This document shows, piece by piece, positions 7,809-15,163 of a DNA stretch of 64,000 bases. A model generated the notes under the pieces. That model saw only the letters and a program-made list of their open reading frames with translations, had not been told where the DNA came from and did not search any database. The position numbers were made by a program, and so were the translations under genes. Source of the stretch: an uncultured Duncaniella sp. (GTDB lineage: Bacteria; Bacteroidota; Bacteroidia; Bacteroidales; Muribaculaceae). The DNA is taken from positions 1 through 64,000 of the forward strand of contig CATWQI010000005.1 of NCBI GenBank assembly GCA_958352885.1. The letters are read 5' to 3'. Positions within the stretch are counted from its first letter, which is position 1. Every line of letters begins with the position of its first letter.

Positions 7809-9920
7809 ATGCGTAAACTATTTATAATGTGGGCATTAATATGTGCCACAGCATTTTCCATGCACTCTCAAAATCATATTGAGAATACTTTAACTGACTG
7901 TGATACAATAGAATATTCTATTTCGCCGTATCTTCTAAATGAAATACAAGTGACTGCCTCTCCGATTATTAATAAAGTAGACCGTAAAGTTCTCATGTTA
8001 TCAAAGGAAACATTGGATGTATCAGCTGACGGCGTGGATTTATTGCGTAAGATGAATCTTCCACGTATTACGGTAAATCCTATGACAAATGCAATATCTG
8101 TCATTGGTGGCGGTGATGTTATTCTTTGCATCAATGGGATAGAATCGACTATGGCGCAGGTTAAGGCCATTAATCCTAAGGATATTATTAGGATTGAATA
8201 TCATGATAATCCCGGTGTGCGTTATGAAGGAGCTGAAATTGTGATTGACTATATAACCACTCTGCGTGATTCCGGAGGAAGACTGTCATTTGACTCTTTC
8301 AGCGCATTTGAAAAAGGACGCTGGGCTACAATAGATCATATAGCCGGGCAATACAACAAAGGCAATTCGGTTTGGAGCGTGAATGCAGGCTATATGGGGC
8401 AAAGGAAAGACAAGTGGCTAAGGGATTATGATGAGACATGGCATTACCCGGATTATGACGTAATACGCCATGAAAGTGGTATGCCGGTGACTGTCGGAGG
8501 CTCTGGGCTGGAAAGCACTGTCAATTATAGCTATCAACATTCCTCGGGCAATATCTTTAATGCCAGACTCGGACTTGATATCAACGACGTGCCGAATAAG
8601 GAAGAAGGTGACCGACGTGCTTTATTGCATATGTCAGATTCAGAAACACCAATAATAGTGACAGAGCATACGGAAGAGCATTCAGTATTGCCGACTATGG
8701 CGCTGTATTACAAGCGTCGGATGTCGGAGAATAGAAGCCTTGTTTTTGAAACTCAAGGCACATATATGCATTCGCAGATACTGCATGAGTATTCTGAGGA
8801 TTTAAAATTTGAGACTAATCGTGTTAACGGCGACAAGTACTCAATTAAGCTCCTTGGTATGTTTGAGAACCGTGTCGGTGGCCGTGCTCTGAATATTGGT
8901 ATGTCTAACAATAGCTCAGTCATAAACAATACTTATTATAATGATAATCCAGGGAGAATTCAGATTAAACGGTCTGAGACCTCTATTTTTGGAGAGTATT
9001 CCAACCGTTTTGGTGACTGGGGGATAATTGGAAGTATTAAGGCTTTTTACCGCAATATTAGTCAGGGGGATAAAGATATTGACAAAGTCTGTTTATCTCC
9101 TACAATAAATATTTCATATCAGCCTGTCGGATTCTTGTTTATGCGCTATTCTGCATCGCTTGACTATAAGATGCCGTCAGCTGCTGAAATCAGTGATGTT
9201 GTACAGCCGATACAAGTAGGAATGGTGCGTAAAGGCAATCCGGATTTGCATCCATTCCGTATAATTACGCAATCGTTTGACGCATCGTTTGATACTGATA
9301 TAATAAGCTTAAACACACGTGTGGAATATCGTAACGAGAACAAGCCGATTATGGAATCCGTAATATTCGATGGCAAACAGTTCATAAGGACTTATTTTAA
9401 TCAATGTTCATTTCAACGCCTGACGGCTGGAGGCTCGGTATCATTGCGCCCATGGAAAAATCACCTGACGATATCTGCCGAACCTACTCTTATGAGATAT
9501 TTCAGCCACGGATTGGATTATCATCATTCCCATAATATATTTAGGCTTGGGCTGGGTTTAGATTTCAATTATAATAACTGGCTTGTGTATGCGAATATAA
9601 TGTCCGGTCCGGCTAATCATATGTATGGCGAGGAGATAATTGAAGAAAAAGATATGAATCAAATTATGGTTGGGTACAAACGTGATATGTGGTCTCTGCA
9701 TATTGGTGTTTTCAATGCGTTCATGAGGAATTACTGGATGGAGACGAGAAATCTTTCCGCTATTGCACCCTATACGTCAAAGGCTCGTAGTGACCGCAGC
9801 TGTTCTTATATTGCTGTCAAATTTAATATAGCACTTGATTTCGGCAGAGGCAGTCGTGATGTCGAACTACATGAAATGGATGTGGATGATGATGCCGGAA
9901 TACTTACCGGGACAAAATGA
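7809..9920 (+). CDS. TonB-dependent outer-membrane receptor (short plug)
   Basis: A signal peptide (about 1-20, ending SMHSQ) is followed by a plug-like domain (LLNEIQVTASP, VILCINGIES, IIRIEYHDNPGVRYEGAEIVIDY) and a C-terminal beta-barrel of roughly 550 residues of the OMP_b-brl_3 type. It lacks the carboxypeptidase-like N-terminal repeat common in SusC proteins, and no SusD partner follows, so polysaccharide uptake is unlikely. The ligand is unknown. It starts 13 bases after the ECF sigma gene, which suggests an operon. The last residues lack an obvious terminal aromatic. Confidence 0.85.
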   Translation: MRKLFIMWALICATAFSMHSQNHIENTLTDCDTIEYSISPYLLNEIQVTASPIINKVDRKVLMLSKETLDVSADGVDLLRKMNLPRITVNPMTNAISVIGGGDVILCINGIESTMAQVKAINPKDIIRIEYHDNPGVRYEGAEIVIDYITTLRDSGGRLSFDSFSAFEKGRWATIDHIAGQYNKGNSVWSVNAGYMGQRKDKWLRDYDETWHYPDYDVIRHESGMPVTVGGSGLESTVNYSYQHSSGNIFNARLGLDINDVPNKEEGDRRALLHMSDSETPIIVTEHTEEHSVLPTMALYYKRRMSENRSLVFETQGTYMHSQILHEYSEDLKFETNRVNGDKYSIKLLGMFENRVGGRALNIGMSNNSSVINNTYYNDNPGRIQIKRSETSIFGEYSNRFGDWGIIGSIKAFYRNISQGDKDIDKVCLSPTINISYQPVGFLFMRYSASLDYKMPSAAEISDVVQPIQVGMVRKGNPDLHPFRIITQSFDASFDTDIISLNTRVEYRNENKPIMESVIFDGKQFIRTYFNQCSFQRLTAGGSVSLRPWKNHLTISAEPTLMRYFSHGLDYHHSHNIFRLGLGLDFNYNNWLVYANIMSGPANHMYGEEIIEEKDMNQIMVGYKRDMWSLHIGVFNAFMRNYWMETRNLSAIAPYTSKARSDRSCSYIAVKFNIALDFGRGSRDVELHEMDVDDDAGILTGTK

Positions 9921-9942
9921 ATACTATTAAAATATTTTAGAT

Positions 9943-10143
9943 ATGAACAAATTTAGATGTCCGAGATTCTCTGCAAAAAAATGTGCAGCTTGTTGGAAAT
10001 GTGTAGATGTATGTCCGCAAAAAGCCATACGCCGATTCCGATTCTTATGGCATGAACATGCTTTGCCACTACATGTAAAATGTATAGGCTGCAACAAGTG
10101 TATTTCAGTATGTCCCAATAAGTGCTATTCGAGGCAGGTGTAA
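9943..10143 (+). CDS. 2[4Fe-4S] ferredoxin-like protein
   Basis: 66 residues with two clostridial-type cluster motifs: CAACWKCVDVCP (residues about 14-25) and CIGCNKCISVCP (about 47-58), each CxxCxxCxxxCP. It can carry low-potential electrons or accept them from a flavoprotein. The spacer between motifs is longer and more basic and aromatic (RRFRFLWHEHALP) than in ordinary ferredoxins. It begins 22 bases after the barrel gene on the same strand, with a flavodoxin-like gene 258 bases downstream. Confidence 0.85.
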   Translation: MNKFRCPRFSAKKCAACWKCVDVCPQKAIRRFRFLWHEHALPLHVKCIGCNKCISVCPNKCYSRQV

Positions 10144-10264
10144 GGTCCTATTTAAAAATGGCGAAGTGGCAGATGTCTCTTCACTCAACTTGCGGTTTTG
10201 CAATATTGATAGGTAGTTTTTTGCCATAAAATATGTTGTCCAAACTATTGACAGGCATTATTAT

Positions 10265-10298
10265 AAACTATTTGGTAAGGGGCAAACTATCTGGTAAG
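10265..10298 (+). repeat. Tandem 15-bp direct repeat upstream of flavoprotein promoter
   Basis: AAACTATTTGGTAAG (10265-10279) is repeated as AAACTATCTGGTAAG (10284-10298), 14 of 15 identical at a 19-bp period. A partial third copy, AAACTATT, lies at 10242-10249. The repeats end three bases before the -33 box, a position that suits an activator operator. The regulator is not identified here. Confidence 0.6.
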
Positions 10299-10301
10299 TT
10301 A

Positions 10302-10332
10302 TTGCTTAACCCGTACTTAGGTGTTAATTTTG
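10302..10332 (+). promoter_or_regulatory. Promoter of the flavodoxin-like gene
   Basis: TTG (10302-10304), 20 bases, TAATTTTG (10325-10332), a full match to the Bacteroidetes housekeeping promoter. It leaves a 5' leader of about 60 bases before the ATG at 10401. Confidence 0.7.
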
Positions 10333-10400
10333 CATCATGTTAGTGCCAAAAGTAAAAGATTTTCAAGATGAAAAGGTAGAATTATAAAAATTGGAAATAT

Positions 10401-11096
10401 ATGAATATTGTTATTGTGAACGGAAGTCCTCGAAGAAAAGGTAATACAGCTGAATTGTGCCAGGCTTTTGAGGACGGTGTGAAGTCTATATCCCCGGAAA
10501 GTAGGATACTCAATGTAAATCTCAATGATTATAATTACAAAGGATGTCAGAGTTGCTTTTCATGTAAATCAAAGACAGGAAATAGTTATGGGTTTTGTGC
10601 ATTTAAAGACGATATTACCCCATTATTGAAATATGCAACTGAGGCTGATTGTCTTGTTATTGCGTCTCCGATCTATCTTATGGATGTGTCAGCATCTACG
10701 AAAGCGTTTTTGGAGAGATTGTGTTTTCCGTTGGGTTCATATGAAAAAGGATATAAATCGCTTGCCCCAAAACAGTCGAAAGTTGTCACAATATATACAA
10801 TGAACGCTATTGAGGAGCAGTCGCCATTACAGGCAATGGATACTATTGATATGTTTCTGGGACATATATTTACCTCCCCTAAAAGAATATGTGCGTATAA
10901 CACATATCAATTCCATGATTATTCGAAATATATCGTTGATGTTTTTGATGAGCATGAAAAATCGGTTTATAGGGACAAACACTGGCAATATGTGGTGGAT
11001 CAAGTCTATTGTCTGGCAATGGAATACGCTATGAACGGCTCAATACATGTCTCTGAATCAAGACCGGATTCTAAAGACAATAGTAGTCATGTATAA
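10401..11096 (+). CDS. Flavodoxin-like / iron-sulfur flavoprotein-type NAD(P)H reductase
   Basis: The flavodoxin fold begins with VIVNGSPRRKGNTAEL, the FMN-phosphate loop of the NADPH-dependent FMN reductase and Isf families; ASPIYLMDVSA forms the second flavin loop. Cysteines at residues 49, 52, 55 and 66 (GCQSCFSC, then GFC) resemble the compact cluster motif of iron-sulfur flavoproteins, but the spacing differs from the classical CX2CX2CX4-7C. Its role is probably redox defence or electron shuttling. It is a single-gene unit behind the repeat-bearing promoter and close to a ferredoxin gene. Confidence 0.8.
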   Translation: MNIVIVNGSPRRKGNTAELCQAFEDGVKSISPESRILNVNLNDYNYKGCQSCFSCKSKTGNSYGFCAFKDDITPLLKYATEADCLVIASPIYLMDVSASTKAFLERLCFPLGSYEKGYKSLAPKQSKVVTIYTMNAIEEQSPLQAMDTIDMFLGHIFTSPKRICAYNTYQFHDYSKYIVDVFDEHEKSVYRDKHWQYVVDQVYCLAMEYAMNGSIHVSESRPDSKDNSSHV

Positions 11097-11207
11097 GATC
11101 AGTGCGTAAGAGGTCTGTCTCCCACACAAAATAGAGGTTATTTGCAATACTCGGGCTTGTTTTTTATAAAGAGCAATGGTTGGCAGAGGATTTTATCGAC
11201 AAATTGG

Positions 11208-11238
11208 TTGGATGTATGATGATAAATCCGTAACTTTG
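11208..11238 (+). promoter_or_regulatory. Promoter of tRNA-Arg
   Basis: TTG (11208-11210), 20 bases, TAACTTTG (11231-11238). The predicted transcript starts about 50 bases before the tRNA. Confidence 0.65.
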
Positions 11239-11293
11239 CATCCCGAAATAGTGCTAATAAACGCTATTGATTGTTCTGCTTGAAAGAGTAGAT

Positions 11294-11365
11294 GCCTTGG
11301 TAGTTCAATGGATAGAATGGGAAATTCCTAATTTTCAGATAGGGGTTCGATTCCCCTCCGAGGTA
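11294..11365 (+). tRNA. tRNA-Arg (anticodon CCT)
   Basis: A complete cloverleaf is visible: acceptor GCCTTGG/CCGAGGT (with G-T pairs), D-arm GTTC/GAAT, anticodon stem GGAAA/TTTTC with loop TTCCTAA, and T-arm AGGGG/CCCCT with loop TTCGATT. The anticodon CCT reads AGG. The discriminator is A and CCA is not encoded. Integrase remnants follow, so this is a likely integration target. Confidence 0.93.
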
Positions 11366-11400
11366 CTTGGATGATAATTTTGTGAATTGTCATTTGTGGT

Positions 11401-11446
11401 AAAGCGAAGAGAGCCAGCGGTTTAAAAATCGCCGGCTCTCTTGCTT
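11401..11446 (+). terminator. Terminator after tRNA-Arg
   Basis: A long stem pairs AAGAGAGCC with GGCTCTCTT, extended by AGCG/CGC and an AAGC/GCTT base, followed by TTTT. It ends the tRNA transcript. Confidence 0.75.
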
Positions 11447-11550
11447 TTCCATCCGTTTCAGCCGTTTTTGTTGAAATTTACCACTTTTTTGCTACCCAAA
11501 AATAAAAAATAAATAAGTATATTTGTGCTGTAAAATAAAACACACTGTAT

Positions 11551-11793
11551 ATGGCTGGAAAGAAAACGCTGAGGGGCGACAACACCTACATGATTGTCAA
11601 CGATAATGGCGATAACCCGAAGCTTGGGGCTAAGATGCTATGTGACGGACGAGAGAGCTTGTTTCTGGACATATATCTCGGCTATGTAATGCGCATGATT
11701 GGTCCCTCCCCCGGAGACAAGGCACAAAAAAGCCGCAAAGAAAAGCGGCTAAGAGTGTCGAGAAAAGTTCCGTGGAGAGGTTCAGGAAATTAA
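11551..11793 (+). pseudogene. Tyrosine integrase N-terminal fragment
   Basis: The product resembles the arm-binding N-terminus of Bacteroidetes tyrosine recombinases (DGRESLFLDIYLGY, then a basic KSRKEKRLRV run), but stops after 80 codons with no SAM-like or catalytic domain. No Arg-His-Tyr catalytic residues occur downstream. Its position 186 bases after a tRNA-Arg is the usual place for an integrase of an island inserted in that tRNA. I read it as the stump of a lost element; an unrelated small protein is possible. Confidence 0.5.
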
Positions 11794-11800
11794 TTGTCTA

Positions 11801-12019
11801 TTAAAACCATCTGTAAGGCCATGCGCCGGTTGTTGGCTTGTCATTATCCTTCACCATGCCATATATCAGTAACCAGGGAATAAAGATAAATGGGGAAGAT
11901 AGAATATATGAAATTGTTGACATGAAAATATTGTCAATGTCAAGAAACATCAAATATATTCCGATATAATATACAGCGGAAAAGATTTTGAATATCCGAT
12001 GTCTACGAGGCTTTTTCAT
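11801..12019 (-). CDS. Small hypothetical membrane protein
   Basis: 72 residues with a basic N-terminus (MKKPRRHR) and two hydrophobic segments (about 10-28 and 38-56), ending in an aromatic tail (GAWPYRWF). I do not recognise it. It lies within the tRNA-bounded remnant zone, convergent with the integrase fragment and divergent from the next reading frame. It may be cargo of the lost element. Confidence 0.45.
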   Translation of the reverse strand: MKKPRRHRIFKIFSAVYYIGIYLMFLDIDNIFMSTISYILSSPFIFIPWLLIYGMVKDNDKPTTGAWPYRWF

Positions 12020-12114
12020 AATTGATTTATCTTTCTCCGAAGATACCGAAAAGGGACTTCAAAAACAATAGGGAAAGAGATAAACGATACAAAATCGCTA
12101 ATAAATTCGACCAA

Positions 12115-12387
12115 ATGGCAAAGGCTAAGACGATAGAGTTAGGCATCAAGTTCGACTCAAACGGGAAGGAGGTACTGGGGCAGCTCGCCATAGACTCCAA
12201 ACAGCTAACAATAGCTTCCGTGAATAAACAATCTAAGGATTTTCAGGCGAATATGAGTGATTGGGGGTTCTTCGCTCAGGGGCTCGATAAGGCCGTGGGA
12301 CGAGATTCAAGGTGTGGAAATGCCGTAGGATTTTTTGCTGAAACTTATACATTTCGGATCAGTGCCATCGTAGCTTGGTCTTATTAA
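12115..12387 (+). pseudogene. Possible phage tail tape-measure N-terminal remnant
   Basis: The opening MAKAKTIELGIKFDSNGKEV, followed by LGQLAIDSKQL, recalls the first residues of tape-measure proteins of Bacteroidales phages, which are normally many hundreds of residues long. Here the frame ends after about 90 codons. The open frame extends upstream to 12022, but the ATG at 12115 fits that resemblance. The assignment rests on a short similarity recalled from memory and is weak. A strong hairpin follows directly. Confidence 0.3.
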
Positions 12388-12393
12388 GAAAGA

Positions 12394-12420
12394 AAAGCAT
12401 TGGAGTGTACTCCAATGCTT
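12394..12420. terminator. Bidirectional terminator hairpin before tRNA-Cys
   Basis: A perfect 12-bp stem, AAAGCATTGGAG/CTCCAATGCTTT-type pairing around TGTA, flanked by A and T residues. It separates the plus-strand remnant from the minus-strand tRNA-Cys. Confidence 0.8.
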
Positions 12421-12428
12421 TTCCTATG

Positions 12429-12499
12429 AGGTTCCTAGCAGATTCGAACTGCTGTAAACGGTTTTGCAGACCGGTGCCTAACCACTCGGCCAAGGAACC
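12429..12499 (-). tRNA. tRNA-Cys (anticodon GCA)
   Basis: On the minus strand the acceptor GGTTCCT pairs with AGGAACC, the D-arm starts GGCC and the anticodon loop contains GCA (CTGCAAA). The T-loop is TTCGAAT and the discriminator is U, as expected for Cys. CCA is not encoded. Confidence 0.93.
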
Positions 12500-12574
12500 A
12501 TTTCGTGGTTTCGTGGTGCAAAGGTAGAATGTTTTTTTTAATTATCCAAACTTTTAGTCTAAATTTTTGATTTT

Positions 12575-12605
12575 TTTGAAATGTGAGGTTTTTTTGATAA
12601 CTTTG
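12575..12605 (+). promoter_or_regulatory. Promoter upstream of the efflux operon
   Basis: TTTG (12575-12578), 19 bases, TAACTTTG (12598-12605). It lies about 200 bases before the TolC gene and 29 bases before a possible 28-codon leader frame. The rest of 12500-12811 shows no other gene. Confidence 0.6.
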
Positions 12606-12633
12606 CACTGTGGTTCACAAAGAGCCATCCTAT

Positions 12634-12720
12634 ATGACTGATATATTACCCACAGTAGGTGAGATGCCTGCAACCGTACAAAATTACGCATATAAAGAGA
12701 ACTGGAAGAGTACTCAATAA
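12634..12720 (+). other. Possible 28-codon leader reading frame
   Basis: An ATG 29 bases after the promoter opens a frame of 28 codons (MTDILPTVGEMPATV onward) ending in TAA at 12720, 91 bases before the efflux operon. It could be a leader peptide, the stump of a regulator, or chance. There is no codon-level evidence that it is translated. Confidence 0.25.
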
Positions 12721-12811
12721 TCTTCCGGTGCCATGATGTCATGTGTCACTATGACATGAAAATGTTAAGCCGAAACAATCCTTAATCACATTTTTTAATT
12801 TATAATCCCTT

Positions 12812-14131
12812 ATGAACAATCATGGATTGCTCACGGGGGTGCTTGCCGCACTCCTGATGAGTGGGGGAGTGTGCGCTGTGGCGCAAGACCGCAAGATAGT
12901 AAGTCTTGAGGACTTGTTTGAAATCGCAGAAACAAACAGTGTACAACTCCGACCGTCATTTACCGCTGAGGAGGAGTCAAGGCGGGAAATAAGTGTTGCA
13001 AAAAGCGAATGGTTACCTGAAATCAATGCTAATTTGTCAGTTAGCTACATTGGTGATGGTTTTATCACAAAAAGAAATTTTTCGGATTATCAAAAAGCTC
13101 CTATCCCACATTTTGGCAATGGGCTCTCACTTAGTGTGAATCAGCCGCTCTATACAGGCGGTGCCATCACAAAGGGTGTAGAAATCGCAGAACTGAAATC
13201 TACTGCCGCACGATATTCTACTGAATTTAAACGTGACAATATTCGCTTCAGGCTGGCTGGATTTTATCTTGATATTTACAAGTATCGAAATCTTCGCAGT
13301 GTAGTTGAGAATAATATTTCACAGGCGAAAAAAGTACTTGCTGAGATGACAGCAAGATATGAAAATGGAGTGGCTTTGAAGAATGACATAACCCGTTATG
13401 AGCTGCTTGTCTCCAATCTCGAACTTCAGCTTGTGAAAATAGATAACACTCTTGATATTCTTAATTATAACTTGATTGTTACTGCCGGTCTCCCTGAGGG
13501 GACAGAAATACACCCTGATTCTACAATTCTGTCTCAGTCGTTGCCTGTTAGCGGGGAAGACTGGTGGCAACGTGAGGCGTCAAACAATGCTCCTGTAATA
13601 AAAATGGCGCAATCAGGTGTGGATATAAGCCGTAAGGCGGAGTCTTTAGTGCGTAGTGGAAAACTTCCAAAGGTAAGTTTGCAGGCTGGATGGACCATTG
13701 ACGGTCCAATACTTGTGGAAGTTCCTCCTATTAATCGTAATCTTAGTTATTGGTACGTAGGAGTCGGGGTGAGTTATAACATTTCGTCATTGTATAAAAA
13801 TAATAAGTCCTTGTCCCGAAGTCGGATGGCGACACGTAAGGCTGAGGAACAGCTTGCAGCCACATGTGAGGATATTAATATTGGAGTCCGTGCAGATTAC
13901 ACACGCTATCTGGAGGCTTATGAGGAGCTTAAAACCCAACGAAAGAGTGTAGAACTTGCTGAACGTAATTACATGACGACTGCTACACGCTATTCTGCTG
14001 ATATGGCATTGATTACCGATATGCTTGATGCTGCGAACTCAAAACTGGATGCTGAACAGCAACTTGTAAACGCCAAAATAAACATTATATATTACTATTA
14101 TAAACTACTATTTACTTCCGGAAAGATATGA
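12812..14131 (+). CDS. TolC-family outer-membrane efflux protein
   Basis: A signal peptide (about 1-24, ending in VCAVAQD) precedes two OEP repeats typical of TolC channels: long coiled helices with QPLYTGGAITKGVEIAE in the first half and VGVSYNISSLYKNNKS in the second. It forms the outer-membrane exit duct of a tripartite pump. Its end overlaps the HlyD gene by four bases (ATGA), so the operon order is channel, adaptor, inner-membrane MFS pump. Substrates are unknown; EmrAB-TolC systems export hydrophobic toxins and bile-like compounds. Confidence 0.9.
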   Translation: MNNHGLLTGVLAALLMSGGVCAVAQDRKIVSLEDLFEIAETNSVQLRPSFTAEEESRREISVAKSEWLPEINANLSVSYIGDGFITKRNFSDYQKAPIPHFGNGLSLSVNQPLYTGGAITKGVEIAELKSTAARYSTEFKRDNIRFRLAGFYLDIYKYRNLRSVVENNISQAKKVLAEMTARYENGVALKNDITRYELLVSNLELQLVKIDNTLDILNYNLIVTAGLPEGTEIHPDSTILSQSLPVSGEDWWQREASNNAPVIKMAQSGVDISRKAESLVRSGKLPKVSLQAGWTIDGPILVEVPPINRNLSYWYVGVGVSYNISSLYKNNKSLSRSRMATRKAEEQLAATCEDINIGVRADYTRYLEAYEELKTQRKSVELAERNYMTTATRYSADMALITDMLDAANSKLDAEQQLVNAKINIIYYYYKLLFTSGKI

Positions 14132-15162
14132 AACATCGTACAAAAAAAATTATCTCATATATAGTCTCTCTTCTTGTGATTATAATAGCCGCAGTATGGG
14201 TCGGTGGCAAATTTGTGCATCTTGGTAAGGTGGAGTTTACTGACAACGCTCAAATCCGTCAGCAGGTAGTTCCTGTGAACAGCAGGGTGCAAGGGTATAT
14301 TAAGGAGATACGATTCAAAGAGTATGAACCTGTAAAGAAGGGGGATACAATTGTGATAATTGATGATGCGGATATGAGGCTCCGTGTCATGCAAGCTCGT
14401 GCGGATTACCAAAATGCTCTTGCTGGACGCACTGTGGCTGATAGCAGTGTTGGTGTGGCAGCGGCAAATGTTGCTGTGACTGAAGCGTCTATTGCGGAGG
14501 CAAAGGTCGTGATGGATATGGCGGCTGCCGATTATGAGCGTTACAGTAAACTGTTGAAGCAAGAGGCGGTAACCCGTCAGCAGTATGATGCAGCTAAAAC
14601 CGACTATGAGGCAAAGAAAGCTCGTTACGAAATGCTTTCCAGACAACGTTCTGCCACATCTTCGGTGGTGGCTGAAACCCGGCAGCGCATAGCGCAGAAC
14701 GATGCCGGTATAGAACTTGCCAAAGCATTGCTGGAAACTGCGGAACTGAATCTGTCTTACTGTGTTATTGTTGCCCCGTGTGATGGTTATGCCTCTCGGA
14801 AGGAGATACAGGTAGGGCAATTGGTTCAACCCGGACAAACACTTCTTGACGTGGTGGACTCCGGGGATGTATGGATTGCGGCTAATTATAAGGAGACACA
14901 ATTGTCCCATATAGCTGAAGGGAACGAGGTGATAATTAAAGTCGATGCCATACCTGATGTTACGTTTAATGGCAATGTGGTTTCAATTTCAAAAGCTACT
15001 GGAGCAACATTGTCAATCATACCTCAAGATAATTCAGCCGGTAATTTTGTCAAGGTCCGTCAACGTGTACCTGTGCGAATCGAGTTCTCCAGAGATAACA
15101 GACCGGAGGATATGGCACTTCTTCGAGCCGGTATGAATGTGGAATGTGAAGTGAAGTATTGA
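14128..15162 (+). CDS. HlyD/EmrA-type periplasmic adaptor
   Basis: An N-terminal transmembrane helix (about 7-27) anchors a membrane-fusion protein: half-lipoyl motifs (VPVNSRVQGYIKEI, then CDGYASRKEIQVGQLVQPGQ), a long coiled-coil hairpin between them (about 80-200) and a beta-barrel domain. It bridges the MFS pump and the TolC channel. Its length of 344 residues fits EmrA. It overlaps the TolC stop and ends one base before the pump's ATG. Confidence 0.9.
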   Translation: MKHRTKKIISYIVSLLVIIIAAVWVGGKFVHLGKVEFTDNAQIRQQVVPVNSRVQGYIKEIRFKEYEPVKKGDTIVIIDDADMRLRVMQARADYQNALAGRTVADSSVGVAAANVAVTEASIAEAKVVMDMAAADYERYSKLLKQEAVTRQQYDAAKTDYEAKKARYEMLSRQRSATSSVVAETRQRIAQNDAGIELAKALLETAELNLSYCVIVAPCDGYASRKEIQVGQLVQPGQTLLDVVDSGDVWIAANYKETQLSHIAEGNEVIIKVDAIPDVTFNGNVVSISKATGATLSIIPQDNSAGNFVKVRQRVPVRIEFSRDNRPEDMALLRAGMNVECEVKY

Positions 15163-15163
15163 A

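Noticed and set aside
14155..14910. 251-codon minus-strand frame inside the HlyD gene
   Set aside because: Long, but antisense to a gene with conserved adaptor motifs and without a family of its own.
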